Origin: Romeriopsis navalis LEGE 11480
Lineage (GTDB): Bacteria > Cyanobacteriota > Cyanobacteriia > Leptolyngbyales > Leptolyngbyaceae
Reading direction: 5' to 3'
Length of the DNA stretch: 64,000 bases
NCBI RefSeq assembly: GCF_015207035.1
Contig: NZ_JADEXQ010000009.1
Coordinates: forward strand, 38,361 to 102,360
Within the stretch, counting starts at the first letter, position 1. Each line of letters starts with the position of its first letter. Both the position numbers and the translations under genes were made by a program. The notes below the pieces were generated by a model, which had not been told where the DNA came from, did no database searches, and worked only from the letters and a program-made list of their open reading frames with translations. Of this stretch, positions 54,627 through 63,358 are shown piece after piece.

Positions 54627-55514
54627 TTGAGATTTATGGGCGTTAATCCTGTTCCGTTACTAGGCCTGAAGGCTGATCAATTTCGGCATCCCCTCGATCG
54701 GCAAGCCACCAATAATCTCAAGCAATTCCCCGGATTTGACTTCGCGATTCGCAGTTTACTAGGAAGCGTCACTGAGCAGTTTTTCTACATGGAAAACATC
54801 TCATCGAGTATTTTGGTCGGTGAGCAACAGCTGCCCTGGCTGCATAAGTTATTGCTTGATGCCTGTGCGACCTTGGATTTAGAAGTTCCCCAGCTCTATG
54901 TTCGCCAGAATCCCGTGCCCAATGCTTATACGATGGCGATGCGTGGCAAACAGCCATTTATTATGATGCATACGGCGCTGTTAGATTTGCTTGAACCGGC
55001 AGAAATCCAAGCGGTGATCGCCCATGAGCTAGGGCATCTCAAGTGTGAACATGGGGTCTATCTCACCCTGGCAAATCTGATTGTTTTAGCCTCGAATCAA
55101 TTACCGTTACCTTGGGGGCCGCTGGTTACCCAAGGATTACAGTCACAAATGATGACCTGGGTGCGTTGTGCGGAATTTAGCTGTGATCGGGCAGCGCTAC
55201 TGGCAACTCAAGATCCCCAAATCACCATGTCCGTGATGATGAAACTCTGCGGTGGTTCACCGCAATTGGCGAAGCAGTTAAACTTAGATGCTTTTATTGC
55301 CCAAGCCAGAGCCTACGACGCGGCCAGTCAAACTGATTTAGGGGGAATGCTCAAGGAGATGCAAACCGCCCAAAGAACCCACCCACTGCCAGTTTTGCGG
55401 GCGAAGGAAATCGATCGTTGGGCCAGTACCGCTGAATATCAAAACCTAGTTGTAAAGCATTCCACCATAGGCTATACTAAATCTCGAACCACGGGCGAGT
55501 GGTGGAATTGGTAG
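54627..55514 (+). CDS. M48 family zinc metallopeptidase
   Basis: 295 residues. Zinc motif HELGH at 133-137 (AVIAHELGHLKCEHGVYLTLAN), third ligand region CAEFSCDRAALLATQD, preceding NAYTMAMRGKQPFIMMHTALLDLLEPAEIQ. No clear signal peptide; hydrophobic part near LTLANLIVLASNQLPLPWGPL. The last seven codons (GEWWNW and stop) lie inside the tRNA-Leu(CAA) gene; the TAG stop is the tRNA GGTAGA of the D loop. A shorter true C-terminus is not possible without a frameshift. Confidence 0.92.
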   Translation: MRFMGVNPVPLLGLKADQFRHPLDRQATNNLKQFPGFDFAIRSLLGSVTEQFFYMENISSSILVGEQQLPWLHKLLLDACATLDLEVPQLYVRQNPVPNAYTMAMRGKQPFIMMHTALLDLLEPAEIQAVIAHELGHLKCEHGVYLTLANLIVLASNQLPLPWGPLVTQGLQSQMMTWVRCAEFSCDRAALLATQDPQITMSVMMKLCGGSPQLAKQLNLDAFIAQARAYDAASQTDLGGMLKEMQTAQRTHPLPVLRAKEIDRWASTAEYQNLVVKHSTIGYTKSRTTGEWWNW

Positions 55515-55572
55515 ACGCGCCGCACTCAAAATGCGGTCCTCCGGGGTGCGAGTTCGAGTCTCGCCTCGCCCA
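55493..55572 (+). tRNA. tRNA-Leu (CAA), overlapping the M48 gene end
   Basis: Acceptor GGGCGAG / CTCGCCC, D arm GTGGAATTGGTAGACGC, anticodon stem CCGCA / TGCGG with loop CTCAAAA giving CAA, variable arm, T arm GCGAGTTCGAGTCTCGC, discriminator A. The first 22 nt are also the end of the M48 coding frame. Confidence 0.95.
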
Positions 55573-55791
55573 TCAAATCATTTCTTGAGTTGGCATTCAC
55601 TTAACTGTGGGTGCCAACTTGGTTTTAGGTATCGCAACAGTTTTTGTGAGTTTGGGAATAGATTGCCGGAATTTGCGGGTTCGATCGTGTAATTGTCTTT
55701 AACCAATGTTGCAAAATATTGGCTATCTTAGAGCAACGGGTTCATCCGAATCCAATAACAACCTCCAATAACAATAGCCGGAGTAAATCCC

Positions 55792-56067
55792 ATGCGCATG
55801 AAACGGTGGGAGTCGCCTCGCCGCGAGGGACGTAACCACAAAGGTAAGAAAAAATCTGCCCGTCAACGCCAAATTAAAAAACAAACCCAAGTTTGGCGCA
55901 AAAAGCTCAAAGGTGAAGACCCTGGTGGTCACAAGCCGCGTTACAACTCAAATAACCAAAAGAAAAAGGAGCAAGCTAATGGCTTGCTCCTTTTTTGTGA
56001 GGTCAAAATTAGCAGAATCGATATTCCGAGCATCGATTATCGATCGCTAGAATATCGACGTGATTAG
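55792..56067 (+). CDS. Small, very basic ORF running through a terminator
   Basis: 91 residues in the full frame, GGAG about 9 nt before ATG. The first about 60 are Lys/Arg/Gln-rich and look like a nucleic-acid-binding peptide (GRNHKGKKKSARQRQIKKQT, WRKKLKGEDPGGHKPRYN). From about residue 58 the frame crosses a strong terminator and then encodes unlikely sequence, ending 4 bp inside the porin gene on the other strand. Either a frameshift has removed a stop (a TAA exists at 55951-55953 in another frame), or this is a small RNA gene with a chance ORF. Confidence 0.45.
   Translation: MRMKRWESPRREGRNHKGKKKSARQRQIKKQTQVWRKKLKGEDPGGHKPRYNSNNQKKKEQANGLLLFCEVKISRIDIPSIDYRSLEYRRD
55963..55996 (+). 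terminator. Strong Rho-independent terminator
   Basis: GGAGCAAGC, loop TAATG, GCTTGCTCC, flanked by A5 and T6, so it could work both ways. It lies inside the frame of the small basic ORF and 68 bp from the end of the porin gene. Confidence 0.9.
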
Positions 56068-57665
56068 AATGTAAACGTGGTACGGATTGTCCCAATGATC
56101 ACATCATCATTGTTATTGTTATGGCCGGGTGCAGTTAACCAAATGATGCCAGGTGTAATGGCAATGTTGTCGTTGAGTTTATACTCATAGAATCCCTCAA
56201 TATGCAGGGAAGTATCATTATCTTCAACGATACCGGCCGCTTGTAAATTACCGGCGACGCGACTTGCCCGTGGTTCCATACCGACAATGACACCAGCAGT
56301 ACTCCCAGCACTCCCGAAGTCCTTCACCGTTAGACCCGCAGACCAGTTCCAGATATCGAGATCACCCAAGGCCGCGACACGAGTTGTGGTGTAGCCAACA
56401 TTGCCATTCACCGCAATCTTCGGTGTGACTTGAAAGATTGCACCGAGACCATAGGAGTTGCTGGTGAAAGCGTTGGTAATTTCGGCACCTGTTGTGGAAC
56501 TGATCAAGTTGGCGCTAAAGCTACCGACTGGACTGCCCGCATTGGCGAAAGTTGTTTTGTAGGAATTGAGGTAGGTAGCACCGAGCGTTAACTGTTTGCT
56601 GGGCTGGAAGGTGAGTTGTGCGATCGCCCCATAGGGACCATCAAACAAACCGGCTTTGTCGGCGGGATTCGCGGCATCGGCAGCCAAATAGCCCAAGCTC
56701 AATGTCAGCTTATCGCCCAGTTCTTGCTCAATTCCGATACCTGTACCACCCGTTAGATACAAAATTGGGTTGCGTGTCCCGAACTGCGTTAACGCGCCAG
56801 ACCCGCCATCACCATCCACCGGACTCAGCGTATTCACAAAGTCATCAACGGCACCCGCGTTGGCTTCGATCGTCACAGTTGTGCCTTTACCAACTTTGAA
56901 CTGATATAGCAATGCATCGACATCGAGATTGCTACCCGAATCGGAAGCAAACCGCAGTGAACCGGCTGGTAATGGTGCAAGGGCCGCGTTTGAGAAATCC
57001 GAATTACCCGCTTGTAAACGTGTGAGTAATAGGTCTTCGCCCGTAAAACTTGTTTCCAAATCGAGACGTGCCCGATAGCCAAATACGGTATTTTTACTCG
57101 CTTCCGTGCCGGGAACTAATGGTGTGCCACTAAAGGTATCACCGGCAACTACACCTGCAAGGCCAAACACAACTTCACCAGCAAGTTTGGTGGTGGTAGA
57201 GAACTGCTGCTTTTCGAGGGTCGCGGTTTTTGCTTCAACGGCATCCGCACGTCCACGGAGGGTCGCAAGTTCAGCCGCAAAATCTTCCTGAAGTTTCTGC
57301 AATGTCGCCAGGTCCTGCTTGGACGCCATATCGTTAGTTGCGGCAGCAATTAGCTCATTCACCCGATCCATACAGGCATTCAAACCGGCCGCGAACTCAT
57401 AGCGGGTCATGGCGCGGTTACCACGATAGGTTTTATCGGGATAACCCGCGATACAACCATATCGTTCAACCAATGACTGTAATGCCTGAAAAGCCCAGTC
57501 GGTTGGTCGAACATCGGAAAGTTGGGAAACGGAAGTGACACTGCCCAATGTGGGTTCACGCATCACACTCTGCGCGCTGGCAGATGTCGGTCCTAGGAAG
57601 CTCAGGCTGATCAGCCCTAGGGTTAAACCTACTAATTTTGTCCGACTGTTGTGATTACCTTGCAT
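56064..57665 (-). CDS. Iron uptake porin (SLH-OprB type)
   Basis: 533 residues. Signal peptide (LVGLTLGLISLSFLGPTSASA), SLH domain (VSQLSDVRPTDWAFQALQSLVERYGCIAGYPDKTYRGNRAMTRYEFAAGLNACMDRVNEL), short coiled coil (LATLQKLQEDFAAELATLRGRADAVEAKTATLEKQQF), then an OprB-type beta barrel ending in Phe (GTIRTTFTF). The SLH domain ties the outer membrane to peptidoglycan. Known cyanobacterial members take up inorganic ions including iron. A Fur-type box lies 61 bp upstream. Confidence 0.93.
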   Translation of the reverse strand: MQGNHNSRTKLVGLTLGLISLSFLGPTSASAQSVMREPTLGSVTSVSQLSDVRPTDWAFQALQSLVERYGCIAGYPDKTYRGNRAMTRYEFAAGLNACMDRVNELIAAATNDMASKQDLATLQKLQEDFAAELATLRGRADAVEAKTATLEKQQFSTTTKLAGEVVFGLAGVVAGDTFSGTPLVPGTEASKNTVFGYRARLDLETSFTGEDLLLTRLQAGNSDFSNAALAPLPAGSLRFASDSGSNLDVDALLYQFKVGKGTTVTIEANAGAVDDFVNTLSPVDGDGGSGALTQFGTRNPILYLTGGTGIGIEQELGDKLTLSLGYLAADAANPADKAGLFDGPYGAIAQLTFQPSKQLTLGATYLNSYKTTFANAGSPVGSFSANLISSTTGAEITNAFTSNSYGLGAIFQVTPKIAVNGNVGYTTTRVAALGDLDIWNWSAGLTVKDFGSAGSTAGVIVGMEPRASRVAGNLQAAGIVEDNDTSLHIEGFYEYKLNDNIAITPGIIWLTAPGHNNNNDDVIIGTIRTTFTF

Positions 57666-57725
57666 CGATTGCTCCTAAAATTTCACACCATAAGACCATT
57701 CCGGACCAACTCATATGAGCAGGAA

Positions 57726-57740
57726 TGAGAATCATTTTCA
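57726..57740. promoter_or_regulatory. Fur box upstream of porin gene
   Basis: TGAGAATCATTTTCA fits the 7-1-7 Fur pattern TGANAATNATTNTCA with no mismatch. It sits 61 bp before the porin start, so iron repression by Fur is expected. Confidence 0.8.
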
Positions 57741-57838
57741 ATTCAATTGCCCCTGTTTGTCAAATCGGCATCATGCCGTGAATTGCCCGATGCCGGTTCG
57801 ATCCTCTTGCAATTCACCACATGCCATATTGCATTGGG

Positions 57839-58660
57839 CTAGTGGTTATGATTAATGGCCACTTTTTCGGGCACGATCGCTTTGACTAACGTAGCAACTT
57901 CCGCCGGGGTCTTCACTGGCGATGCCGGAGGATTAACACTGGGCCAGGCGGCTTTGAGATCCGTAAAGGCTTGCTCGATTGCCGTATTTTTGGCGGCATC
58001 AGCTTGAGGTGCCGTTTTATATAACTCCTCGGCATATAGGACAAATCCACGAGAGTCTTGATACTCGACAATCTCGACAAATTTGCCGTCCGCGATCGCC
58101 GCTTTATACTCATCGGCTGCCGTATTGAGCAAGCCAGACATCACCTTCATCACAAATTCGGGTGATGTGCGTTCTTTTGCCGGGATTGCCGCAATGGTTG
58201 AGTCGATCGCTTTGACTGACTCATTGTAGGCCGTTTGGAGTTCCGGGCTTTCTGGGGATGACTTAATCAAGTCGCTCATTTGATTAAGTGCGGCTTTGAA
58301 CTGCGGCAGATTGCGCTTCGTTAGTTCTGCTTCGACATCACCGTAGATTTCTTCTACTGGATGACCGATGTGGGGAGTCGCTTGTTTGTACTGCTTTTCC
58401 ACAATCAATTCCTGGGCCACCATTAGGTGGCCTTTCATCAAAGCCAAATTGGTCATGAGGTCAATGTCGGGGTTGCCGGTACTTTCACCGCCTTCACCGC
58501 CTTCGCCGCCCTCACCGCCTTCGCCGCCGTCAACTACGGCCGCAGGTGTGGGTGACTTGGCCGTTTGATCGGTCTGATCGGCCATTTGGGTGCAACCAGT
58601 GGCGACCGTCGCGGTCATCGTAACAGCCATGAATAGCTGAATCGCTCTTCCCTGTTTCAC
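57839..58660 (-). CDS. Lipoprotein with Gly-Gly-Glu repeat, unknown function
   Basis: 273 residues. Lipobox-type signal peptide (LFMAVTMTATVATGC, Cys as first mature residue), a short linker, five GGE units (VVDGGEGGEGGEGGEGGES), then a helical domain: NLALMKGHLMVAQELIVEKQYKQATPHIGHPVEEIYGDVEAELTKRN, EYQDSRGFVLYAEELYKT. His/Glu residues (HIGHPVEEIYGD) could bind metal. C-terminus INHNH. Reminds me of periplasmic EfeO/imelysin-like helical proteins, but unproven. Located between the multicopper oxidase and the porin, same strand. Confidence 0.75.
   Translation of the reverse strand: MKQGRAIQLFMAVTMTATVATGCTQMADQTDQTAKSPTPAAVVDGGEGGEGGEGGEGGESTGNPDIDLMTNLALMKGHLMVAQELIVEKQYKQATPHIGHPVEEIYGDVEAELTKRNLPQFKAALNQMSDLIKSSPESPELQTAYNESVKAIDSTIAAIPAKERTSPEFVMKVMSGLLNTAADEYKAAIADGKFVEIVEYQDSRGFVLYAEELYKTAPQADAAKNTAIEQAFTDLKAAWPSVNPPASPVKTPAEVATLVKAIVPEKVAINHNH
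58484..58528. repeat. Five 9-bp tandem units
   Basis: Imperfect TTCACCGCC/TTCGCCGCC units (minus strand codes Gly-Gly-Glu). Likely to vary in copy number between strains. Confidence 0.85.
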
Positions 58661-58791
58661 GCCTTACCTAATCCCATCAACAATAAACAACTTAAAACTA
58701 GCTAGTGTTAGACAAGATACAGCTTAATCAGAAATAATTGCAATAAGTTCGAGAAAAATATTGCAAAATTTTTATGATTAGAGTTTAGGTG

Positions 58792-59775
58792 TTAGACCGG
58801 CAAAACTTTGAAGTGCCCCATGCAGCCCCGTTCGGCAATCTGGTCCTGATGCGGATGGAACATATACATACCGGGGTAGTGATAGGTAAATTCTAAAATG
58901 TGTCGTTCCGCCGGCCCCATCGTAATCACATCGGTTTCCTCGCTGGGGGTCAATGTGCGTCCCGTGGGGTATACCTGGAACATATTGGCGTGGATGTGGA
59001 AGGTCACAGCCGCGTCAAACTCAATCATATTCAGCAGGTATAGCCGTACTAGCTGATGCTGGTAGATTTCAATTGGTCGATCGCGGTAGAAATTTGGGAT
59101 GCCATTAAACGCATAAATATCGTTTTTATCCTGCTTTTTGAGGTCATAGCCCCCCATCACTAGCACCAGTTCATCGGCGGGCGGACGCTCGACCGGTGGG
59201 TCAATAATCAATAGACCATAAAGTCCTTTGCCGATGTGGTGTGTGACTGGTGCAATATGGCAGTGATAGGGATGTACACCATAGGGTTCGGCATCAAATT
59301 CGTAGATAAAAGTTTTGCCCCGCCGCACCGGCTTTACGCCATCCATTGATGCTGGGTGCGTCCCGTGAAAGTGCAAACTGTGGGAAGTCGCATCTTCATT
59401 ATGAAAAATAATGCGGAGCCGTTCCCCGGCCTTGGCGCGCAAGGTGGGGGCGGGGACGCGCCCATTCAAGCTCCAGGTCATAAAGGTAATCGCGGCATTC
59501 AGCTTGACTGGCGTACTGCGCGCCGTCACTTCAAACTGGCGAAGCAATCGCCCATTTTCCTGAATCACTTGGCCATAATCAAAGTCGCGTAGCACCGCCA
59601 TTGGATCGTAAGGGTATTTGCCCGTTGGCGTTGGCGGGACATCGGGGACTTTGACTGATTGGGCGATCGCCCGTGATTGGGATAAGCCACGACAACCAAC
59701 CGCCGCACTGACTAAACCGACTCCCAGGCCACTTCGAAGCAAAAGCTGACGACGGGTCAGTTGATGAGAAAACAT
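58792..59775 (-). CDS. Two-domain multicopper oxidase, Tat-exported
   Basis: 327 residues from ATG 59775; a longer frame adds 23. Tat signal (LTRRQLLLRSGLGVGL). First cupredoxin domain: GERLRIIFHNEDATSHSLHFHGTHP and HPYHCHIAPVTHHIGKGLYGLLI, which gives a type-1 copper Cys in domain 1. Second domain: VTFHIHANMFQVYP and YMFHPHQDQIAERGCMGHFKV, where the type-1 Cys is replaced (HPHQ). This is the NirK-like placement (type-1 in domain 1), so a two-domain oxidase forming a trimer is likely. Its neighbours point to ferroxidase or metal homeostasis, by inference. Confidence 0.9.
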   Translation of the reverse strand: MFSHQLTRRQLLLRSGLGVGLVSAAVGCRGLSQSRAIAQSVKVPDVPPTPTGKYPYDPMAVLRDFDYGQVIQENGRLLRQFEVTARSTPVKLNAAITFMTWSLNGRVPAPTLRAKAGERLRIIFHNEDATSHSLHFHGTHPASMDGVKPVRRGKTFIYEFDAEPYGVHPYHCHIAPVTHHIGKGLYGLLIIDPPVERPPADELVLVMGGYDLKKQDKNDIYAFNGIPNFYRDRPIEIYQHQLVRLYLLNMIEFDAAVTFHIHANMFQVYPTGRTLTPSEETDVITMGPAERHILEFTYHYPGMYMFHPHQDQIAERGCMGHFKVLPV

Positions 59776-59971
59776 AGGCGACGACTCAGCCACAGCCTCT
59801 AGCTGAATGTAGTAATTGAAACTCTTTCCTAATTTAGCACCCAAATATTCTCGATTCCAATCGCCTTTATTAATAAACTTTTCTAATAAGTGTCATAGGG
59901 TTAATGCGATAAGTCGATTGGTGTATCCAATAGAATTGCTGAAATGGGTGACTTTTCTGCGATCCCCGCTA

Positions 59972-59986
59972 AGAAAATCCTTCTCA
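59972..59986. promoter_or_regulatory. Fur-like box between multicopper oxidase and DUF4079 genes
   Basis: AGAAAATCCTTCTCA matches the 7-1-7 pattern at 10 of 12 fixed positions. It lies between divergent genes (starts 59775 and 60070). Confidence 0.4.
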
Positions 59987-60069
59987 TTCGGTAGCGATGG
60001 CCTTAACATTTCTTAAGGCGCAGAAATCATCGCCCGTATCCACTTGCTTGTCTAAAAGAGAAGAACACT

Positions 60070-60603
60070 ATGCCCTTGTCCTCAATTCTTGTGCTGCCTT
60101 TAGCCCATGCCGAAGGTAACTTTGCCCACCAGCTCGGCCATGCCCTAGAACCTGCCGCTGCCGCTTTTCGTGGGATGAATCTGCCAGAACCCTTGACTCA
60201 CTGGGGTCATCCCTTTTTTATGGGGATTGTGATTTTCTTTATGGGGGCATTTGTTGCGTTATCCGGTTGGAAAAGTCGCTTGTCGGAGGAGAGCGCTGTT
60301 GTTGATAAAAGCCGTGCGGACCACCGCAAAGTCGCGCCATTGATGACACTTTTCCTGACAATGGGTTATTCGGGTGGTTTACTATCGCTGGTCATGCAGC
60401 AAAAGCCCATCTTGGAAAGTCCTCACTTTATCACTGGTAGTATTGTGGTGACGTTGCTCTGGCTCAACGGGAGTCTCGGTTTCTTTGGTATTAAAGGTCC
60501 AGCAACCGTGACGCGGACGGCACATGCTTATATCGGTACGACGATTACGGTGCTGCTATTGGTGCATGTGGCCTTAGGCTTGAACCTTGGCTTCTCGATT
60601 TAA
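60070..60603 (+). CDS. DUF4079 membrane protein, cytochrome b561-like
   Basis: 177 residues. GHALEPAAAAFRGMNLPEPLTHWGHPFFMGIVIFFMGAFVALSGWKSRL, PLMTLFLTMGYSGGLLSLVMQQKPILESPHFITGSIVVTLLWLNGSLGFFG and RTAHAYIGTTITVLLLVHVALGLNLGF give four membrane helices with His at regular places (HWGHP, SPHF, TAHAY, LVHV), as in heme-b-binding membrane reductases. Divergent from the multicopper oxidase, perhaps a partner in metal redox. Confidence 0.82.
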   Translation: MPLSSILVLPLAHAEGNFAHQLGHALEPAAAAFRGMNLPEPLTHWGHPFFMGIVIFFMGAFVALSGWKSRLSEESAVVDKSRADHRKVAPLMTLFLTMGYSGGLLSLVMQQKPILESPHFITGSIVVTLLWLNGSLGFFGIKGPATVTRTAHAYIGTTITVLLLVHVALGLNLGFSI

Positions 60604-60700
60604 TTGCGGACACGATCGGGCATGGTGATATGGGACACTACTATTGGAGTCCTCTAAGTGGCTTTGCTCTGATTTGTGTGAGAAGTCTTTATCATTTGCC

Positions 60701-61852
60701 ATGCAAATTTATCTCGACTACAGTGCCACGACGCCCCCCCGTCCCGAAGTGATTGACCTAATGCAACAGGTGATGTTGACGCAGTGGGGTAATCCTTCAA
60801 GTCTGCACCATTGGGGCACTCGCTCGGCAACCTTACTGGAGCAGGCACGGTGGCAAGTTGGTCGCTTGATTAATGCTCCGGCTGAGGCGATGGTCTTTAC
60901 TGCGGGTGGCACTGAGTCGGATAACTTAGCTATTTTGGGTGTGGCTAAACGGTTTGCGCAACCGGCGCATGTGATTATTTCGGCGATCGAGCATGCTGCA
61001 GTGAGTGAACCGGCCAAAATGCTCGAAGCCGCGGGATGGGAAATCACGCGGCTACCGGTTGATCGTTCCGGACGAATTAATCCGCTGGACTTACAAGCAG
61101 CACTTCAACCCAACACGGCGCTTGTTTCAATTATTTGGGGCCAAAGCGAAATCGGTACGATTCAGCCGATCGCTGAATTAGCGCGTATCACCCATGAGCA
61201 GGGGGCGCTGTTTCATACGGATGCGGTGCAAATGGCAGGACGGGGGGTAATCGATGTGCAAGCAATGCCGATCGACTTACTGTCTCTATCGAGTCATAAA
61301 CTTTATGGGCCCCAAGGTGTCGGTGCCTTATATGTGCGTCCTGGATTAGAAATTGCACCAGTGATTGGTGGCGGTGGTCAAGAAGATAAACTGCGATCGG
61401 GGACACAAGCGATTGCGAATATCGCCGGATTTGGGCTGGCGGCGAAACTCGCATTGGCGGAAATGCCAATCGAAATTGCAAGGCTAACGGCAATCCGCGA
61501 TCGATTGTTTGAGCAATTGGCTGATACAGCGTTTGCGTCAACCGGAAATAGGACGCATCGCCTGCCACATCATGCAAGTTTTTGTCTGCCGAATAATTCC
61601 TCTATTAGTGGTAAGCATCTTGTCCGTCAGATGAATCTAGCGGGCATTGGCATTAGCGCCGGTGCGGCCTGTAGTAGTGGCAAAATTACCCCGAGTCCAA
61701 TCTTGCAAGCGATCGGGCATAGTGAACCGGTTGCCCAAACGGGTATTCGCCTGACGTTGGGAAAAGCAACAACGATGGCAGACATTGATTGGGCAGCGAT
61801 GGCTTTACGTCAAATCCTCGAACGCAGTTTGCCGACGGTCGCCATGGTTTAG
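60701..61852 (+). CDS. Cysteine desulfurase (IscS/NifS family)
   Basis: 383 residues from ATG 60701. PLP enzyme: QIYLDYSATTPPRPEV, FTAGGTESDNLAILG, SAIEHAAV, HTDAVQMAGR, SLSSHKLYGPQGVGALYVRP with PLP-Lys200, and active Cys324 in GISAGAACSSGKITPS, GIRLTLGKATT. Supplies sulfur for Fe-S clusters and tRNA thiolation. A longer frame adds 19 residues without family character. Confidence 0.95.
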   Translation: MQIYLDYSATTPPRPEVIDLMQQVMLTQWGNPSSLHHWGTRSATLLEQARWQVGRLINAPAEAMVFTAGGTESDNLAILGVAKRFAQPAHVIISAIEHAAVSEPAKMLEAAGWEITRLPVDRSGRINPLDLQAALQPNTALVSIIWGQSEIGTIQPIAELARITHEQGALFHTDAVQMAGRGVIDVQAMPIDLLSLSSHKLYGPQGVGALYVRPGLEIAPVIGGGGQEDKLRSGTQAIANIAGFGLAAKLALAEMPIEIARLTAIRDRLFEQLADTAFASTGNRTHRLPHHASFCLPNNSSISGKHLVRQMNLAGIGISAGAACSSGKITPSPILQAIGHSEPVAQTGIRLTLGKATTMADIDWAAMALRQILERSLPTVAMV

Positions 61853-61985
61853 CCTGAACGAGACACAGGGGCGATTGTCGCTAGCCACAGATAATTCAAG
61901 CGGCACCAAAATTTCATGCCAAAATCGGCCTGTATTGTTTGGGTCTTGTTAGTTGTGGCTGTTTGCTTGTGGCTTATAGGGGGCA

Positions 61986-63236
61986 TTATCGGACAATGCC
62001 ATCGCCTTCGATTGCGGCAAATGCGCCGGTGGGTGATAGGCCTAACCACGGATCATTGGCGGGAGTCAAAAATAATTGACTGTAGACCCGCTGGTTGAGT
62101 TGCTCAAAGCTGGCCATGTTTTGCTGTTCGGAGAACCATTGATGTAATTGGCTATGGAGCTGGTACTCGTTGCGGACGGTATCTAATGCCATGCTGCGCT
62201 CAAATTGCCGGGCGGTCAGGCGTAAACGACTTGAGTTCTGTTTGGCCAATTTACTGCGCATCAGCATTAAGCTATTGGCATCCAGCTTTGAGGCATTACG
62301 ATACCGCCGCGCTAATTTCCGCCAGGTTGACTCATCGGTGACCCGTTCTAGTCGACCACGATTGGCGGTAGCCGGTGTCATGATTCTGACTAAGGGGGAT
62401 TCCACGACCATTTTGGTCATGGCGATCGGTGCTGCCATTGCGGCACTTGGGGCGGATGCTGTTGGTGGCTGATTGGGTAAATCCATCAACTTCGGAGGTG
62501 TCTTGATGCCGGCGGCGGCTAATGCGGTTGCCCACTGCTGTTGGACTTTGGCATATCGATCGTAGTGATATTGCCGCAATGCCTGGGATTGTTGTGCGGC
62601 GGGAACGGTCTGAAACTTTTGATAAAACTGTTTTGCCTGGGTGAGTTGATTGGCAAATGCCTGGGGGCCATAAAGTCCTGGGATGGCTTCGATCGGCCGA
62701 CCTTGCGCATCTAAGACGTAATGAATACTGTTGCCGGTGACGGTGCGCTCTAGTTTACGCCCATTGCCAAAGTCGATGGTGACTTTTGGGACGGGTCGCT
62801 CGGAACTCCAGTGCAGAATAAATTGCTCACGCATTTGGGTGGAGACGGCTTGATTCGCATATAGTGCTAGGCGGAAAAAGCGACTATTGGCGCAGCTCAG
62901 TTCTTCATCTAAATTCCCCAATAAGCGGAGGGATAAAATTGGTTTTCCGTGTTTTTTGGCGGCGGCTTTGGCTTGATCTAGGTCGGTATACCAATAAAGT
63001 TTTGAAGCGTGGCAGTCGCGCTGCTGACAGATTGCATCAAGCGCTGACCGCATTGCGGGCGTGGGCAGTTGTCCCGGCTTGAGCTGATTGCCGTACTGCG
63101 CGAGGAAGCGATCGAGTCCGGCGGTCCCCGCTTGGCGATACTGGTGCTGCTGCTGTGGGGTGATCTTGGCGGCTTGTGCCTGAGGGATCACCACGAGTAG
63201 GGAGAGTGGGAGAGCCAGCGCAACAGAACGAATCAT
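61986..63236 (-). CDS. Secreted thioredoxin-fold protein of unknown function
   Basis: 416 residues from ATG 63236, signal peptide ALALPLSLLVVIPQAQA. DLDQAKAAAKKHGKPILSLRLLGNLDEELSCANSRFFRLALYANQAVSTQMREQFILHWSSERP, then HYVLDAQGRPIEAIPGLYGPQAF has the layout of the thioredoxin-7/DUF255 group, but the CxxC is reduced to one Cys (ELSCANS). A helical second half (RYRNASKLDANSLMLMRSKLAKQNSSRL) is unassigned. Probably a periplasmic, non-redox relative. Confidence 0.75.
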   Translation of the reverse strand: MIRSVALALPLSLLVVIPQAQAAKITPQQQHQYRQAGTAGLDRFLAQYGNQLKPGQLPTPAMRSALDAICQQRDCHASKLYWYTDLDQAKAAAKKHGKPILSLRLLGNLDEELSCANSRFFRLALYANQAVSTQMREQFILHWSSERPVPKVTIDFGNGRKLERTVTGNSIHYVLDAQGRPIEAIPGLYGPQAFANQLTQAKQFYQKFQTVPAAQQSQALRQYHYDRYAKVQQQWATALAAAGIKTPPKLMDLPNQPPTASAPSAAMAAPIAMTKMVVESPLVRIMTPATANRGRLERVTDESTWRKLARRYRNASKLDANSLMLMRSKLAKQNSSRLRLTARQFERSMALDTVRNEYQLHSQLHQWFSEQQNMASFEQLNQRVYSQLFLTPANDPWLGLSPTGAFAAIEGDGIVR

Positions 63237-63358
63237 AGGAACTTCCAAAATAGGTTGGCAGCGATCGAGCTTCAGTTAATTATCGCCCTAATCCATAACG
63301 ATCGGCCCCGTGGACTTATGCAATTTAGGCGTTGCAGAATTAGTGTATGCCTCGATTT

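Noticed and set aside
58484..58528. Short tandem units as a possible CRISPR-like array
   Set aside because: Units are 9 bp with no spacers and lie in frame inside a lipoprotein gene as Gly-Gly-Glu.
61916..62098. 60-residue plus-strand ORF with an N-terminal membrane helix
   Set aside because: Overlaps the end of the thioredoxin-fold gene on the other strand; second half is not protein-like and no Shine-Dalgarno was found.
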